Of a stretch of 64,000 bases of DNA, positions 33,633 to 46,307 are shown one piece after another. Origin of the DNA: Obelidium mucronatum. Its lineage: Eukaryota; Chytridiomycota; Chytridiomycetes; Chytridiales; Chytriomycetaceae. Where the stretch lies: contig JAIVFH010000078.1 in assembly GCA_025765595.1 (NCBI GenBank), forward strand, positions 62,001 through 126,000, given 5' to 3'. The translations under genes and the position numbers were made by a program. Below the pieces are notes generated by a model. The model was not told the origin of the DNA, ran no database searches, and saw nothing but the letters and a program-made list of their open reading frames with translations. Each line of letters opens with the position of its first letter. The stretch's first letter is position 1.

Positions 33633-35000
33633 ATGATTCTGGGGCTAATACCAGCTGCCCACTACTTGCTCATCCAATCGCAAGTCCATCCAACAACGAC
33701 AGTGCTTCTCTCGCTTGGCTTTATGACATTGCCCTCGATTCTGTTTCCATGCAACGATCAGTATATTGGCACGGTCTTGAATGTATTCGCCTGGTTCGTC
33801 TTTGTTTTACGAGCTCTGGAGATACCGTCATTTGACAGGTTGATGACTTTTATTGTCAACACCAGAATCAAACTAATGCGATTTCATTCAGATATAATGT
33901 CAAGAAATGGTCTTATTTTGATTACTTGGAGTTTGTGTCAACTTCATCAAACAGTCTTCTGAGACTCCAACAACACGAATCAACCAAAGGCCACAAAGAT
34001 CACCATGCACTAACCGCGAAAAAATCGTACATTGATGCAGTTACTGTATTGCCAAACGATAGAACCCTGTCATACTTTGCAAACGTTGTAGCGAAACTGG
34101 TTCTGACATATGTTGCGTATGCTTTTGCTTTGGTATATTTTAGAAAGTATGGATACGAAGAGCGTAAGGGTCTCTTGGATTTCAAAGATACGAAAGGAGT
34201 GATAGAACACTCTGTCTTTGGTGTCCTCTTATATGGCACTGTCGAGTTGTGTACGTTCTTTCAACTTATACCTGGTTTCCTAAAGCTGCCTGCTAACCCT
34301 GCACAAACTTAGACTTTCATCTGCTTTTTTTCCCTTTGATCTTGGTTCTGAATGCCCCTTTTGTTCCGGTGTTCAATGCACCTTACCGCGCTACTTCTGT
34401 TCGCGATTTCGTATGTTTATTCTCTTTAGAGCATTATCCACCGCAATTCCATTAATCAAGGACATCAAGTGGAGCCGTCGCTGGAACTTATTCGTTAAAG
34501 AAATTCTCCATACTATCGGTTTTGGGTGGACAAGGCGATTGTTGACAAGTAAGGATGCCACTGGCAAGGACCGCCATAATGCGAAAAAAGTTATCCTATC
34601 ATCTCTGGCCGCGTTTGGAATGTCATCTTTGCTGCATGAATATTTCATCTTTATGCTCACCAATGAGACTCTTTTTGGAGAGAATACTCTGTTTTTCATG
34701 GCACACGGGATTCTCTGTGTTCTTCAAGTAGAAATACAGAGGTACACTGGATTTGGCCGTACATGGGGAACTGGTCTGATTTGGAACGTTCTAGGATGGT
34801 TTGGTATGTGGAATTGAGTTTACCTTTTTGTTTGCCTCCTCGTTTTTTTAACATGGACATAAAACTTTTCAGCAACAATGACAGTTCTTCTTTTCACGAG
34901 CCCGCTCTTTGTAGCGCCATTTGGACGATCTCAGATTGTTCTTTCCGTCGCACTTCCAATTCCTGCGATTTTGTTTGACTTGTGCTATCGTTTGATTTGA
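33633..35000 (+). CDS. MBOAT / wax-synthase-like membrane O-acyltransferase
   Basis: Integral membrane acyltransferase that transfers acyl groups to lipid alcohols; the exact substrate is unknown. Hydrophobic helices alternate with short loops (for example LLIQSQVHPTTTVLLSLGF, VLNVFAWFVFVLRAL, YFHLLFFPLILVLNAPF). The family landmarks are FNAPYRATSVRDFWSRRWN and the catalytic His in GMSSLLHEYF. Introns lie near 33838-33893, 34252-34314 (donor GTACGT, branch-like CTAAC), 34412-34470 and 34804-34873. The reading frame is continuous across all exons and ends in a final helix (VLSVALPIPAILFDLCYRLI). Confidence 0.85.
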
Positions 35001-35268
35001 GCATTTAAAAAATGTAGTGGTCAAAACAAATAGTTTTTTACAGCTAGTTCAGACTCTGTGTGCCCTAGCCAAAAACCTTGAGCTTGAAAGCTTCTTTTCC
35101 ATTTCTGAATGTGTGGCAGAAGAGCCATCAATTTAGTTGCTGCTTGGAAGATTAGAGTTTTTAAAGAGCAGAAAAGCTACTGCATACCACAACTCTTTTA
35201 TTTTCAAGATGTGATATATCGACTGTAAATTAGTTTTTAATATTATTTATTAATTATCTATTCGAAAA

Positions 35269-35925
35269 ATGATGCGCCAAGCCCTTGTCCGCCGCACACC
35301 AACATTGTCCACAACCGTACAACAGCACCTACACAAATCAAATACAAATCTCTTCAGCATCAGACCCCTGAACACATCATCCGAGACCCACTCAACAACC
35401 TCCCGATTACAACAACCACAAACAAAACAACACTTTGTCCCCTTATCTCAGCCACAGTACAACAACAACACCGCCACCACATCCCCAACATTCTCATCTC
35501 GCTCAGATCTGAAAACAGCACTCGATCGAGAGATTCCACAGCTACGAAAAGACTTGCGCAGTGAATACAGATCTTGCTTTGACGTATCTTATCTGTCTCG
35601 AAAACAACAAGATCCACCAAAGACTCTCTTCCAATGGATTGCCAGTATTAAAAGCGATTTCACAGACATCCAAGAGGGGGGGCAACCACAAGAACTCAAA
35701 TTGCATAATGAAACCAAGTTGCAGCAGGAATCTGTGATGGAATCAAAGTTGGCGACTTGGCAAAAACGAGGCGCAAAGCTGGCGACGGGTCGGATCCAGC
35801 GTATTAATGAGTTGATTTATTTGTATAATCTGGAAACTGCCTCGGGTGTGTCGGGGATGGAAATGTTGGAATTGGAGCAGGAAATGGATCGAGCCGTGTT
35901 TGAACAGTTGTTTGAAGTTGAGTGA
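35269..35925 (+). CDS. Unrecognised protein with probable mitochondrial presequence
   Basis: A single-exon gene of 218 codons. The N-terminus is basic, Ser/Thr-rich and lacks acidic residues (MMRQALVRRTPTLSTTVQQH), as in mitochondrial presequences. A Gln/Thr/Asn-rich linker is followed by a helical C-terminal half (LKTALDREIPQLRKDLRSEYRSCF ... LFQWIASIKSDFTDI ... RIQRINELIYLYNLE). I do not recognise a family. The composition and the lack of introns are ordinary for a short nuclear gene of a mitochondrial protein. Confidence 0.6.
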   Translation: MMRQALVRRTPTLSTTVQQHLHKSNTNLFSIRPLNTSSETHSTTSRLQQPQTKQHFVPLSQPQYNNNTATTSPTFSSRSDLKTALDREIPQLRKDLRSEYRSCFDVSYLSRKQQDPPKTLFQWIASIKSDFTDIQEGGQPQELKLHNETKLQQESVMESKLATWQKRGAKLATGRIQRINELIYLYNLETASGVSGMEMLELEQEMDRAVFEQLFEVE

Positions 35926-36185
35926 GGGGTTCCTGTCTTCAAGTATTCTCCCTCTTCCTTTTTTTATTGATGGTTTCTGTGTCTCATATGCATTGGAAAC
36001 GAAGAATGAACCTGTTAATAAATTATATACTTTCAAAAGTACGTGATTATCGGCCAGAGGCGTCAGAGGAACATTCGCGTGTAGTAAAATCAATATTCTC
36101 ATAAGGCAACAAAAGAGGGGGAAAAAGCAGGATGAAAAGAAAAAGCATAAACGATTAAAAAAACAAAAACTTGATCAGTGCTTCT

Positions 36186-39100
36186 CTACAAAGTCAATCT
36201 ACGACCTCCCTTTCCACCTTCAACACCATATGACTTTTTAAGCAACGGAATCAAAACGTCCACAGGAACACCAGCCATCGTGATGCTTCCAGTCGGGTTC
36301 GGAATAGATATCGGCGACCCATCGACTGGAGACGCAACAGTAATGTTCTCGGAAGTCTTGGCAGCACCACCTTCAGGGGCCTTTCCGTCAGCATCTTTTT
36401 TCTCCGCGGCAGGTGGGGCAGCAGCAGTAGCGGCAGCAGTAACGTCTGCCTTCTTCTCTTCCTCTTTCGGCTTCGGCGGCTCAGCCTTCTTCAACCCACT
36501 CTCGGACTCTGCGCTCAGATCCATCTTTTTCAAAAACTCTGGCGTAACCTTCAACGTATCCGCCCGAATAACCATCCCGGTCGCCTGCTCCAAATTCTTT
36601 GCAATCTCTTTCACCCGCTTAGGAATCTCCTTAATGATATTCTGCAGCTGCTTCGGCGTGAACCCTGTGAAAGTTTCATTCATTGCCTCACCCATCTTCT
36701 TCATCTCCGCCAAAGTCTGCTCAAGCTGATTCGCAGCACTCACAACACTTTCATCTCCCGTCAACAGCTTCTTGAAAATGAGTTCAAATTGCGGCATATC
36801 ACTTTGCATGTACGCTTGCTTCTTGTCAAACCACTCATCCCACAGTTTTCGCTGCTCCAACGACTTTTCTTTTCCAGGGGGTTCTGGGAGATCGAATTTT
36901 TTGGTTGGCTTCGGGAAATGTCGCGTCTTCATGAGCGCGATTTCATCTGTCACGTGTTTCCGCGCGACTTCATCGAATCTGTACATGTGCACACGGGCAA
37001 CAATCCCACGACTCAAATCCGTATCATCGTCTTGGAAGGCCTCCTTGAGTTCATCCTCCGTAACATCTTTCAATTCAATATAGGTTGTGACTTCCATGTT
37101 TTGCCAGACAATGCACGGTTTCTTGGCTTGTCCATGGGCAGGGTTGATGACACGCACGCCGTCCAGCCATTTCCGGCGGATGAGCAGGAAAATGAAACTT
37201 CGCACGGTTTTCGTGCTCTTGACGAGCTTGTCGAGGAGTTCTTCCACGTTTCCGTTGGGCGCTTCCATGAATCCGAGCAGTTCGATAAAGAGTTCTTGTT
37301 TCTCGGATTCGAGTTGCATGCGTTCTTCTTCGGGGGTGAGTTTTGGGACTTCCACTTTTTCAATGGGTTTTTGAGGTGGTGGCGCGCGTTTTCGGAGACG
37401 GTTTCGGAGGTTGGGGTCTTTTAAGGCGTTCATTAGGTCGGATTGGAGATCTCCTGTGGGTTTCGGGGGTGGAGGTAGGGCTCCGCCTGGTGGGGGAGGT
37501 GGTGGTGGAGGTCCCATTCCTGGAGGTGGAGGTGGTGGGGGAGGACCTTTTGAAAAAAGATGGAAAATTAGAAAAGACCACAAAAAAACAGTATCGAGAA
37601 TCACTTACCACCCATTCCTGGAGGAGGGGGTGGTGGTGGTGGCGGACCTCCCATTCCAGGTGGAGGAGGAGGTGGTGGTGGCGGGCCTGTTGTATTCTGT
37701 TTAGTTCTACAAACAAGTATTCAACTGGAAACATACCGCCCATTCCAGGAGGTGGTGGAGGTGGTGGTGGAATACCTCCCATACCAGGAGGTGGCGGTGG
37801 AGGCGGAGGAATACCTCCCACTCCTGGTGGAGGAGGCGGTGGTGGTGGGGGAATTCCTCCCATACCAGGAGGTGGCGGAGGTGGTGGGGGAATTCCTCCC
37901 ATACCAGGAGGTGGCGGAGGTGGTGGAGGTGGGATACCACCCATGCCTGGAGGAGGTGGAGGAGGAGGAGGCGGAATTCCACCTGAATTTTTTGAGGTTA
38001 TCAACAGAAAGTCCCACTCCATCAGAAGCTTTCAACTTACCCATTCCAGGTGGAGGTGGTGGTGGCGGAGGGATTGAGCCAGTTTTAAACATGGGTGGTG
38101 GAGGTGGAGGCGGTGGTGGAGGAATGCCGCCTAATAAGAAATTGAGGATACAAGTCAGTTAAAAAAAACGGATAACTTCTCATAATTTTCTCGAAATTAA
38201 TACGAACCAGCCATTGATGGTGGAGGAGGTGGGGGAGGTGGCGGTGGAGGGATGGATCCGGTTTTCATCATTGGTGGGGGAGGTGGTGGTGGCGGAGGGA
38301 TGCCTGAATACCAAAAAACATAAGGAAAAACAAACACCTCGAAAGTTTTTTAACAAACCAAGTGACGGAGGTGGCGGTGGAGGGGGTGGGATAGAGCTAG
38401 TTTTCGCCATTGGTGGAGGAGGTGGTGGCGGTGGTGGAATACTGGCACGTACTGGGGTCTTGACATCCTCGACAACAGCGGAAGGAGTAGGGGGTTCGGC
38501 TGCAGGTGCAACAACCTCTTCTGGGGTAGGCACTGACTCAACAACAGGAACGTTGTCTGTGACAACTGGAGCTTCGGGCGTCGTCGAAGCAGGTGGTGCT
38601 ACAGTCGCCTTCGGTGAGGCCACAGGATCCATCATCCAACCTGGAACAGAAGGTTCCTTCTGCAAACTCAATCGATTCGCAGAAGCAGCTGGTGGCATGG
38701 GAACGGACAATTTTGGTGGTCCGCTAGATGGCAAAGGAACAACGGCTGGACTATCCGCGAAAAAGTTGCTGGCAGCTGGAGGCGCGACACTTTGTTCTGC
38801 ATGAACCACTTCTGATTCTTCAGCAATTGAAGGAACGGGTGGCTTTTTAGCAGCAACAACAGCTGGTTTCTCTTCTTCAGTGTCGCTATTGTCGTCGGGG
38901 TTGGCAATGGAAAGTCCAAGTGTTTTTCTAGCAGGTTGAGATGGAGAGTCTCCAAGTGGCGTTGATTCCAGGAATGGGATCGACGGCATTGGGGGTACTA
39001 TGTGGAGAATGAGATTGAGATTATGCGAGAGAATGAGAGAATATGTGTGCGCAGGGTATAACTCCGCTCATGCCTCACTCCATGTCTTTGCTCCATATAC

Positions 39101-40638
39101 ATGTCGCCTTCGGCGACTCGATAAGAAAAAAACTCACAAATATCCATGAGAATACTCATTGCAGAAGCCCTAGTTAATCTTCTGGTCAACTTTTCCGCAG
39201 CAGTCGCAGGAGCCGAAGAGGAAAGTGAAGGAGGAGCGTTATACTCCAAAGACTCTCTTCCACGACCACGACCACCAGATACCAGATCCTCTTCTTCTTC
39301 TTCCACCACAATAACATCATCGTTGGAGCCGAAAGGATTCAAAACAGAAACAGCAGATACAACATCAACGTGATGACGTAAAGAGCTTTTTGCTTGAGCA
39401 GATGCATCATCATCGTCGCCGTCGTTTGAAACAACTGAAGCCGAAGAAGATGCTTCAAGGGGTTCCTCTTGACGCCGTCGAATACTTTCGGCTAGAGCAA
39501 GAGCATTGTCCTTTTCAGTTTTTTCCAATTGAGAGACCATTGCATCGAGATCGTCCACGAAACCAGTCATTGCCACACTCATACGGATTCTGCTACTAAA
39601 CTTGTCTGGATTGATTGTTTTTCTGCGAACGTGGCTTGTCGAGGGACTGGTGGGACTGAGGGGATCAGTCAAAGTAGCGTTGCTACTGCTATTGGGCGAA
39701 GCGGCAGCTGGAGTAGTTGCTTCGGGAGTTGCGGCAACAGATGGTGGTGGAGTGATACTGGCGGTTGAATCTCGACGCTTTAATCGCAATGCTCTATTGT
39801 GTTCTTCTGAGCTGACTGGATTCGAAGCAAACGCATGCGCAAATGAAGGGGGGATGTTTGTAGTTTCGTCGGCTGTAATAGCAAACAGGATCTGTAGTTG
39901 GATAGCAGGTCAGATCACCGCTGTAAGTCACAGTCACCCACGCTCGTACAACACAACGCACCTTGTCTTCCTTGCAGATATCAAAGACTAGTTGTTCCTC
40001 GCTTGCTACGGCGCCGCTTCCCGTCCGTGCAGCCACCAGAACGACTCTGGCGCCTTCGTCCGAGGCGCTGGATGGATTCGCAGCCATCATCAGATCGGAG
40101 GCGACTTCGAGGGCCCAGTCGATGGTGCTTTCGACGCCCGCCTTGACCTGGCAGAGCGGCAGAGTAGAGAGCAGCATGAGTGAAACACAAACACACAAAC
40201 AACAACACGTACAATAAAAGTGCCCCGCGACGTCACGATGACAATCTCCTTCTGCAGCACGGGCGACAGCAGATTCGCCGAGCGCAGCAGCGGGCGCGTC
40301 GACCCCGTGGCGACGCCCGGCCGCTGCGACAGCGGCCTGGCCTTGGCGCCCAGCGGGCCGCCCGACTGCGAGACGCCCCACGTTCGAACCCGCGCGGCGA
40401 CGCTCGGCGCGGGCGCCTTGGGCTTCGGCTCCGGCGGCGGCTCGCGCATGTAGAGCGAGCCCTGCGAGAACGAGTCCGGCCGCACTACCTTGAAGTCCTT
40501 CTGGATCGTCGGCGGTGTCGATGCTGCTGATGCTGATGCGGATGCGGAACTGGTCGATGGCCGCGGGCGGTGCACCGTCGACGCCTTGCTGCGGTCGCTG
40601 CGGCTGCGGCTCATTCCCGGCGGAGCATTGGCGCTCAT
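36186..40638 (-). CDS. Large proline-rich protein, possible actin regulator
   Basis: Multi-exon gene. The first exon (MSANAPPGMSRSRSDRS..., to about 40215) is very GC-rich. It is followed by a folded-looking region (GVESTIDWALEVASDLMM, QLVFDICKEDKILFAITADE), a Ser/Asp-rich middle, and then six exons that are almost pure polyproline (37430-38460) of the form GIPPPPPPPPGMG. Three of these share an M-x-KT-(G/S)-SIPPP core. After them comes a WH2-like helix (SDLMNALKDPNLRNRLRKR) and about 300 residues of charged helical sequence (SFIFLLIRRKWLDGV, GFTPKQLQNIIKEIPKRVKEIAKNLEQ). FH2 formin signature residues are absent, so this is not a formin; a profilin/WH2-type actin-binding role is inferred from polyproline plus the WH2-like segment. 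The intron at about 39000-39137 carries a hairpin repeat. Confidence 0.6.
39103..39117 (-). repeat. Single GNA-loop hairpin repeat in intron
   Basis: The plus strand reads GTCGCCTTCGGCGAC. On the transcribed (minus) sense strand this is GTCGCCGAAGGCGAC, the same core and same sense orientation as the copies in the Lon and OGDH introns. It lies just inside the donor side of an intron of the proline-rich gene. Confidence 0.8.
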
Positions 40639-40769
40639 CGTGAAATGTTTTGACTATGTGTTTCAGAAATTGGATGGACACCCCGTATGTTTTATTATTA
40701 TTTGCATCTCATTTACACACAAACACATCAACAACAAACAGCGTTTTTATTTTTAAAAAAAGAATCAAT

Positions 40770-42561
40770 TCACTGCTCTCCCTCCAGTCTCTGGACCTTT
40801 CCATCAAGCTTCAATTCATTTCCAGTCACTCTCTTGTAAATATCCTTAACGTCTTGACACACGGTCTCAAAGTGGGATGTTGCATCGTAACTCTTTGAAA
40901 TAAACACTTGGTCTTCTCTTCCATCAGCGATTGGCTCGTACAAGTCATCCACTGCAACAAACTTTTCCAGAACTTGGCCCAAAAGTGCGATTCCTGCGTC
41001 ACATTCTCTTTCTGGATTGGCAGTTTCTACGATTGTAGAGACGATAGCAACGTGGAAGTTTGGTGCGCACACAGAGTGAGCATTGGACACGTTTGCAATA
41101 TAAATATCTGTTTGTATCATTAGTATTGTACTTTTTTTTCAAAGAACACCTACTCACCATGCTGTCTCTTGACTTGGTTTTGTGGAATCACAATTTGGAC
41201 AGAGTCAGAGTCACTTGTATTTGGAATCGGGTGGTTCAAGAAACAAATCACTCGAACAACCTGTCCAACCTTCTTGACTTTGTCGGAAAAGTAGCTTGGG
41301 TCACCAATCACAACCTTGGCCTTGGCGATCTAGATTATCGAAAAATAAAAGTCGATGGTTACACACCTTTCTTTGAAAACACCATTTCAATTACCTCTCC
41401 ATCAGACTTGACTCCAATCACTTTTCCATTCTCGTACACAATTTCTTCAATCTTCTTTTCCAGCATATAAGTTCCTCCATAAATAGCGGAAAGACTGATG
41501 GTTGTGTGTAAGCATTCCCCGCTACAACAAAAACAAAATAGTTTTTACCGAGCAAAACTTTGTGGCAATTCACCCAACCCATACATTGGGTAAATGTAAG
41601 GACTCTTTCCATATCTCGCCATGGAGTTCATGTACAAGCAAATCTTTTCATACGTTTCTTTAGCTGGCTTGGTCATGTACTCATCATCCAAGTGCAGCGC
41701 CAAAGCATGTCCGATAAAATCTTGAGTTCCTGGCTCAAGACCAAACTTCTTGTACACGGCAGTCATGGGGACAACATTCAAGTCCAATCCTTTACATCGT
41801 TTCATGTCAGTCCAAAAAACGTCGTACAAAAAAAAAAATTAGAACACACCTTGATGAGTAGCAGGATTATCAAAGTTATAGTTCTGAATAAACTCAAAGA
41901 AGCTTTTCGCTCTCCCCTTCTCAAACCACCCCATCAAGGGCGAAGAAACCGCCTCCGTGTTATTCGAGGGGACTTTGGAGATTTTCCCGTCACGGTACAC
42001 ATAGGACCCCGCGATTTGACGGAACTCGAGGTATCGCGTAACGTCCGTGTGGTACAGAATGTTTGTGAATTCTCCAGAGGCCATGGCGAATTTGGGGATC
42101 AAGTCAACGTTGTAGTCGCGGTCGCGGCCGAGCATGGCGGGGGGGTCCATGCCTTCGCGGAATTTGCGGTAGAGCTTTTTTTTTGGTTTTTTGGTTTTGG
42201 TTGATTGGGGAGCAATTGTTACCATTAAAATTCAGCCAGCAGTAGAGTCGCGGGAGTTTACCTGGGTCAAGTTCAAAGAAGCACTAGCTCCTCCATAGTA
42301 ATCGTTTCTGTCCATATGCAAAACTGTTTTTCAAATTTTTGGCAAGAGGGAAAGGCGGGGGGAAGGATTCGGGTTAAACAAATATTAACTGCGTGTTGTG
42401 ATCACATACCTTTCTTGCCCTCGACAGACAAAAGACCCGAAAGGATACATTCAGTAAGTCCAGTTCCAAGCACAATCACATCGTATTGTTCATCCTGCCC
42501 AAAAAAAACAGAAGGGGGTGAAATGGAGTTAATAACTTAACAATTACAGATTACTGGTCAT
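40770..42561 (-). CDS. GDI1: Rab GDP dissociation inhibitor
   Basis: Extracts prenylated, GDP-bound Rab GTPases from membranes and recycles them. Conserved family sequence is continuous from [20 protein letters not shown] and [10 protein letters not shown], through [27 protein letters not shown] (Rab-binding platform), [27 protein letters not shown] and GGTYML, to the C-terminal [13 protein letters not shown] and DIYKRVTG. Six or seven exons with short introns show no frame break. The first exon is not resolved: conserved sequence begins at base 42494 right after an acceptor, and the nearest upstream ATG (42561) does not join it in a clean phase. Confidence 0.93.
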
Positions 42562-43150
42562 TTTGGCGGTCCTACACACACACACCCCATCATCTACTAC
42601 TCCGCTCCACATTACAAAAAAGACCCCTTAATGAAAAATCCTTTGTTGAAACAATGTCGTCGAGAGGTTCTGATAAATTGACAGCCACCCTCAGATATCA
42701 CCAGCGCCCCTCCTGCTGCGTATCTCCCATCCAAGGGCTGAAAGCAGTCTCTTTCGATTTTTTCCCCCCATTTTTCGATGTTGTCTTTCGCGATCAAACA
42801 CTGGAGTCTTTGCGATCTGGTTTAGGGGGGCCGTTTTGTTTGTTAACACCAACCATTTTTGACGATTGTTTTTTTTATTTAAATCGAAAATAATATAAAG
42901 AAATAATAATTAACAATGAAGTAAAAAGACACATCAAATCAGAAACACAATTAAAAAAATTAAACTTAAAACACATTTCATAGTTTTTATTTTTTTATTT
43001 TGTTTTGTGGTCGAACGAGAGGGAGAGAGAACACGCGTTTTTTTCTCAATGCTTGAAAAGATATAATAATGTTAGGAAGTAATCATGTGGTAAAGAATCT
43101 TTTTTTTATTATTTATTTTGTTTTCTGTCCGAAGCTGCATCAAAAATCAA
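42562..43150. other. Divergent intergenic region
   Basis: It lies between the start of GDI (-) and the FIGNL1-like gene (+). It is A/T-rich, with many T and A runs, especially from 42860 to 43110. No supported coding exon or RNA gene is seen. Confidence 0.55.
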
Positions 43151-46100
43151 ATGTTGGCCAACACCACCCATCAACAGCTGACACCACTCACCCAAGCAGC
43201 AATTGCTGACGAAACACTTTCTCGATCGATTGCCGACGGTGTTCTTGGAGACTGGCTCGAAGCTGAAGTTTCTGCAAAGAAGGTGTTTAAAAAAAAAAGG
43301 ATTCATTTTTGATATGATTCAACCATTGCACTCATCCTCTTTATCAAAAAAAAAACAAGAATGCATCAGCTCACTTCAGAAACACTCCAAAACCACACAA
43401 AACAGCTCTCGTCCTCAAGATTCGATCAATCAATGAAGAAGCAGCGACTATTTCAAAAACAGTCCGTTCGTCAAACCTCAAGAATCTGAGACCTTCCAAT
43501 TGGGATTCTTCAAGTTATCGTTTGCAGGTGTTGTTTTATTACCTGTACTTGGGTTTTTACGCACATTCCTTGCGTTTCTAACCGTGTAAAAAAAGAAACC
43601 ACTAAGTAATGTCGCGTTGATCAATCCGCAATTGTCATATGCACATCTTGAATCTGCTTTCCAAAGCCGTGCAGCTCCATCAAAACCTGTACTTCCTCCA
43701 CCGAATTCTCGTCAACCACATCCCAATCCAACAGTACAACAACCAAAACCAACCGTTTCTCCAAAGAATAATATATCTCAGCCGAATTCAATTCATGGCT
43801 TTCGTCCCACTCAACCTCAACAGTTCAATCATCAGTCTCATAAACCATCTGATGTTGCAGCACTTCCCTATTCCCAAACTCGACCGTTACCACCGACGAT
43901 CGTTCAACAGCAAAGTTTCGAACAAACTTATTCATTGAACAGGCCCTCTGGCATACAGCAGAATTCATTTCCAGCCGCCACAAGGGCAATACCCCATACT
44001 ATTCCAACAATTCCACCTCACCAAGTCCAAAGACCACCAGTATACCAACCACAACCAACACCAATACAAACCCAACAACAAAATAGCACACACCATCAAG
44101 CGCAGCCTCCCCCTCCTCTACCTCTTCCGAAACGTGAGACCCAGTCGGTGTTTACAATGACTGATCCACTTCCTGCTCCACCACCACCGCCACCACCTCA
44201 ATATATCACGCTTCCACCGCCGCCAAAGCCAGAAACGCGGTCATTTGGGATCCAAACTGATCCTGTTCGGTTTGAATCAGAATCTAGTTCTAGCGTCTCT
44301 AGAAAAGTAAGCTTTTTCTTTTCTATTTTGCCTTTTGATGGAGATCTTCAACCGCAAAAAAAAAGCGGACACGTCCAGACTCTGATAGTGATGATGATGA
44401 TACTGTTGATATGGAACCCAAAAAAGTTATTCCACCACCATCATCTCCAGCAAAATCCAAGCCTGGATTTATTTCTGGACTCGCCAAAAAGGTTTGATAC
44501 AAAAGAAAAAAACGTGACGTGACTAAAAAACGTTATCCACAAAAAAAAAAATACCAGACTCTGGATGATAAAGCAAAAGGGATCAAACAACAGCAACCAC
44601 CGCCTCAATCTGCATCAGCAGCAGCAGTTTCGAAACCAAGTGGTCTTTCGAAATCAAACGGGAAATTCAAAACTCCTTTTAAAACAGTTGAAGAGCCACA
44701 AACAGAGAAAGGAGGGAGTGCCAAGTTGACCACGACGACAGAGAAACCGATTGATGATCGATTGAAAAATATTGATCCTGCGATGGTGGAAGCAATCATG
44801 AATGAAGTTGTGGATGGAGGGAAGGATGTTTCATGGTGAGAGGGAGAACACTCTAAGATTTTTATAATCTCGCGTTTGTTTATATATTGGCATAATTCTT
44901 TTTTGGTTTTGTTTTTCTGTTAAAGGGACGACATTGCAGGGCTAGAGCATGCCAAAAAAACGATTCAAGAAGTGGTTGTATGGCCAATGTCGCGACCTGA
45001 TATCTTTTGTAAGTATTGCTGGGTGATTCATTTTGGATATGAACCATTTCTTGCAGTTGGTGTTCGAGCTCCTCCAAAAGGCCTTCTTCTCTTTGGACCT
45101 CCAGGTAAAACCTTGCTCCCAAAATCATCTTTCCACTTACTGGTTTTTTTTTTTTCGTGTGTTTGATTGAAAAAGGAACTGGTAAAACTCTTATTGGGAA
45201 ATGCATTGCAACCCAATCTGGCGCAAAGTTTTTCAGTATCAGTTCATCTTCACTCACATCGAAATGGGTAAGAAAAATACCAAGAGGAAAAGCCCCTTAT
45301 CTAACAAGCCAAAAAAAAAATCGCCAAGGTGGGAGATGGAGAAAAGATGGTCCGTGCCTTGTTTGCTGTTGCCCGTGTTCATCAGCCGTCAGTTATATTC
45401 ATGGATGAAATCGATTCCTTGTTGACTCAGAGAACAGATGGGGAGAATGAGGCGACGCGGCGGATAAAAACTGAGTTTTTGGTAAAAAGTCGGGGTGGGG
45501 GAAGGGGTTCATTTTCTTGAGTCAATTAATGATTTTTTTTTTGCTGTGGTGGTGATGGTTGTTGGAATAGGTTCAATTCGATGGTTGTGGTACTGATAGC
45601 GAGGACCGGATTCTATTGATTGGTTTGTTGGATCATTTTACTTTGCCTGACCAAGACGTGTGTATTCAATCAAAACGTGATTTTACTTCTTCCAGGAGCG
45701 ACGAACCGACCACACGAAATTGACGAAGCGGCACGTCGGAGATTCCGAAAGAAACTGTAATATATTTATATATATATAACTGAGAATGGGGCTGTGTATT
45801 GATTTAATTTTTTAAGGTATATCCCACTACCCGAGCCTATTGCGCGAAAGAGCCTGCTGGATCGGCAACTATCGAAACAAAAGCACTGCCTTACTCCTCA
45901 AGAAACTGAAGCCGTCATTCAAAAAACGGAAGGATATTCTGGTTCGGATATGGACGGGTTGTTCCGTGAAGCAGCGCTCGGTAAAAAAAAGACTTCTGAA
46001 TCTTTTTGCACTTTTAATTGACTTTTCGAACCAAGGCCCTATCAGAAGTATTGGATCCAAGATTCTCCAAGTTGCTGTCAATGACTTGCCTCCAATTTCT

Positions 46101-46211
46101 TACCAGGATTTCGAGGACGCGTTGACACAAGTGCGTGCAAGTGTTTCTGATAGGGATTTGGACTTGTATCTCAAGTTTGACAGAGAGTTTGGATCATCAT
46201 CTCGTGGATGA
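43151..46211 (+). CDS. FIGNL1-like AAA ATPase
   Basis: Meiotic-clade AAA ATPase of the fidgetin-like 1/spastin group, linked to homologous recombination or microtubule severing. The N-terminus is helical ([31 protein letters not shown]); a long Pro/Gln/Ser-rich disordered region follows. The ATPase begins at [21 protein letters not shown], with Walker A GPPGTGKT (split by an intron), the pore loop [13 protein letters not shown], Walker [27 protein letters not shown] and a Vps4-type C-terminus ([27 protein letters not shown]). [16 protein letters not shown] and [16 protein letters not shown] favour FIGNL1 over spastin or katanin. About nine short introns split the ATPase; all junctions keep frame. 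Confidence 0.85.
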
Positions 46212-46307
46212 AATTATAGAACAATCTATAGGATATATTGCCACGGAAAAAAACACGACGTAATCAACCTATAAAACGTGATAATTGAAATTATTTTGAA
46301 ATTTATT

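Noticed and set aside
36186..40638. Formin
   Set aside because: Polyproline exons suggested FH1, but the C-terminal part lacks recognisable FH2 signatures.
39794..40681. Alternative long minus-strand frame through the proline-rich gene's 5' region
   Set aside because: It mixes real exons with intron sequence (including a GT/AG-bounded A/C-rich intron near 40165-40215). The spliced frame beginning MSANAPPG is continuous with downstream exons.
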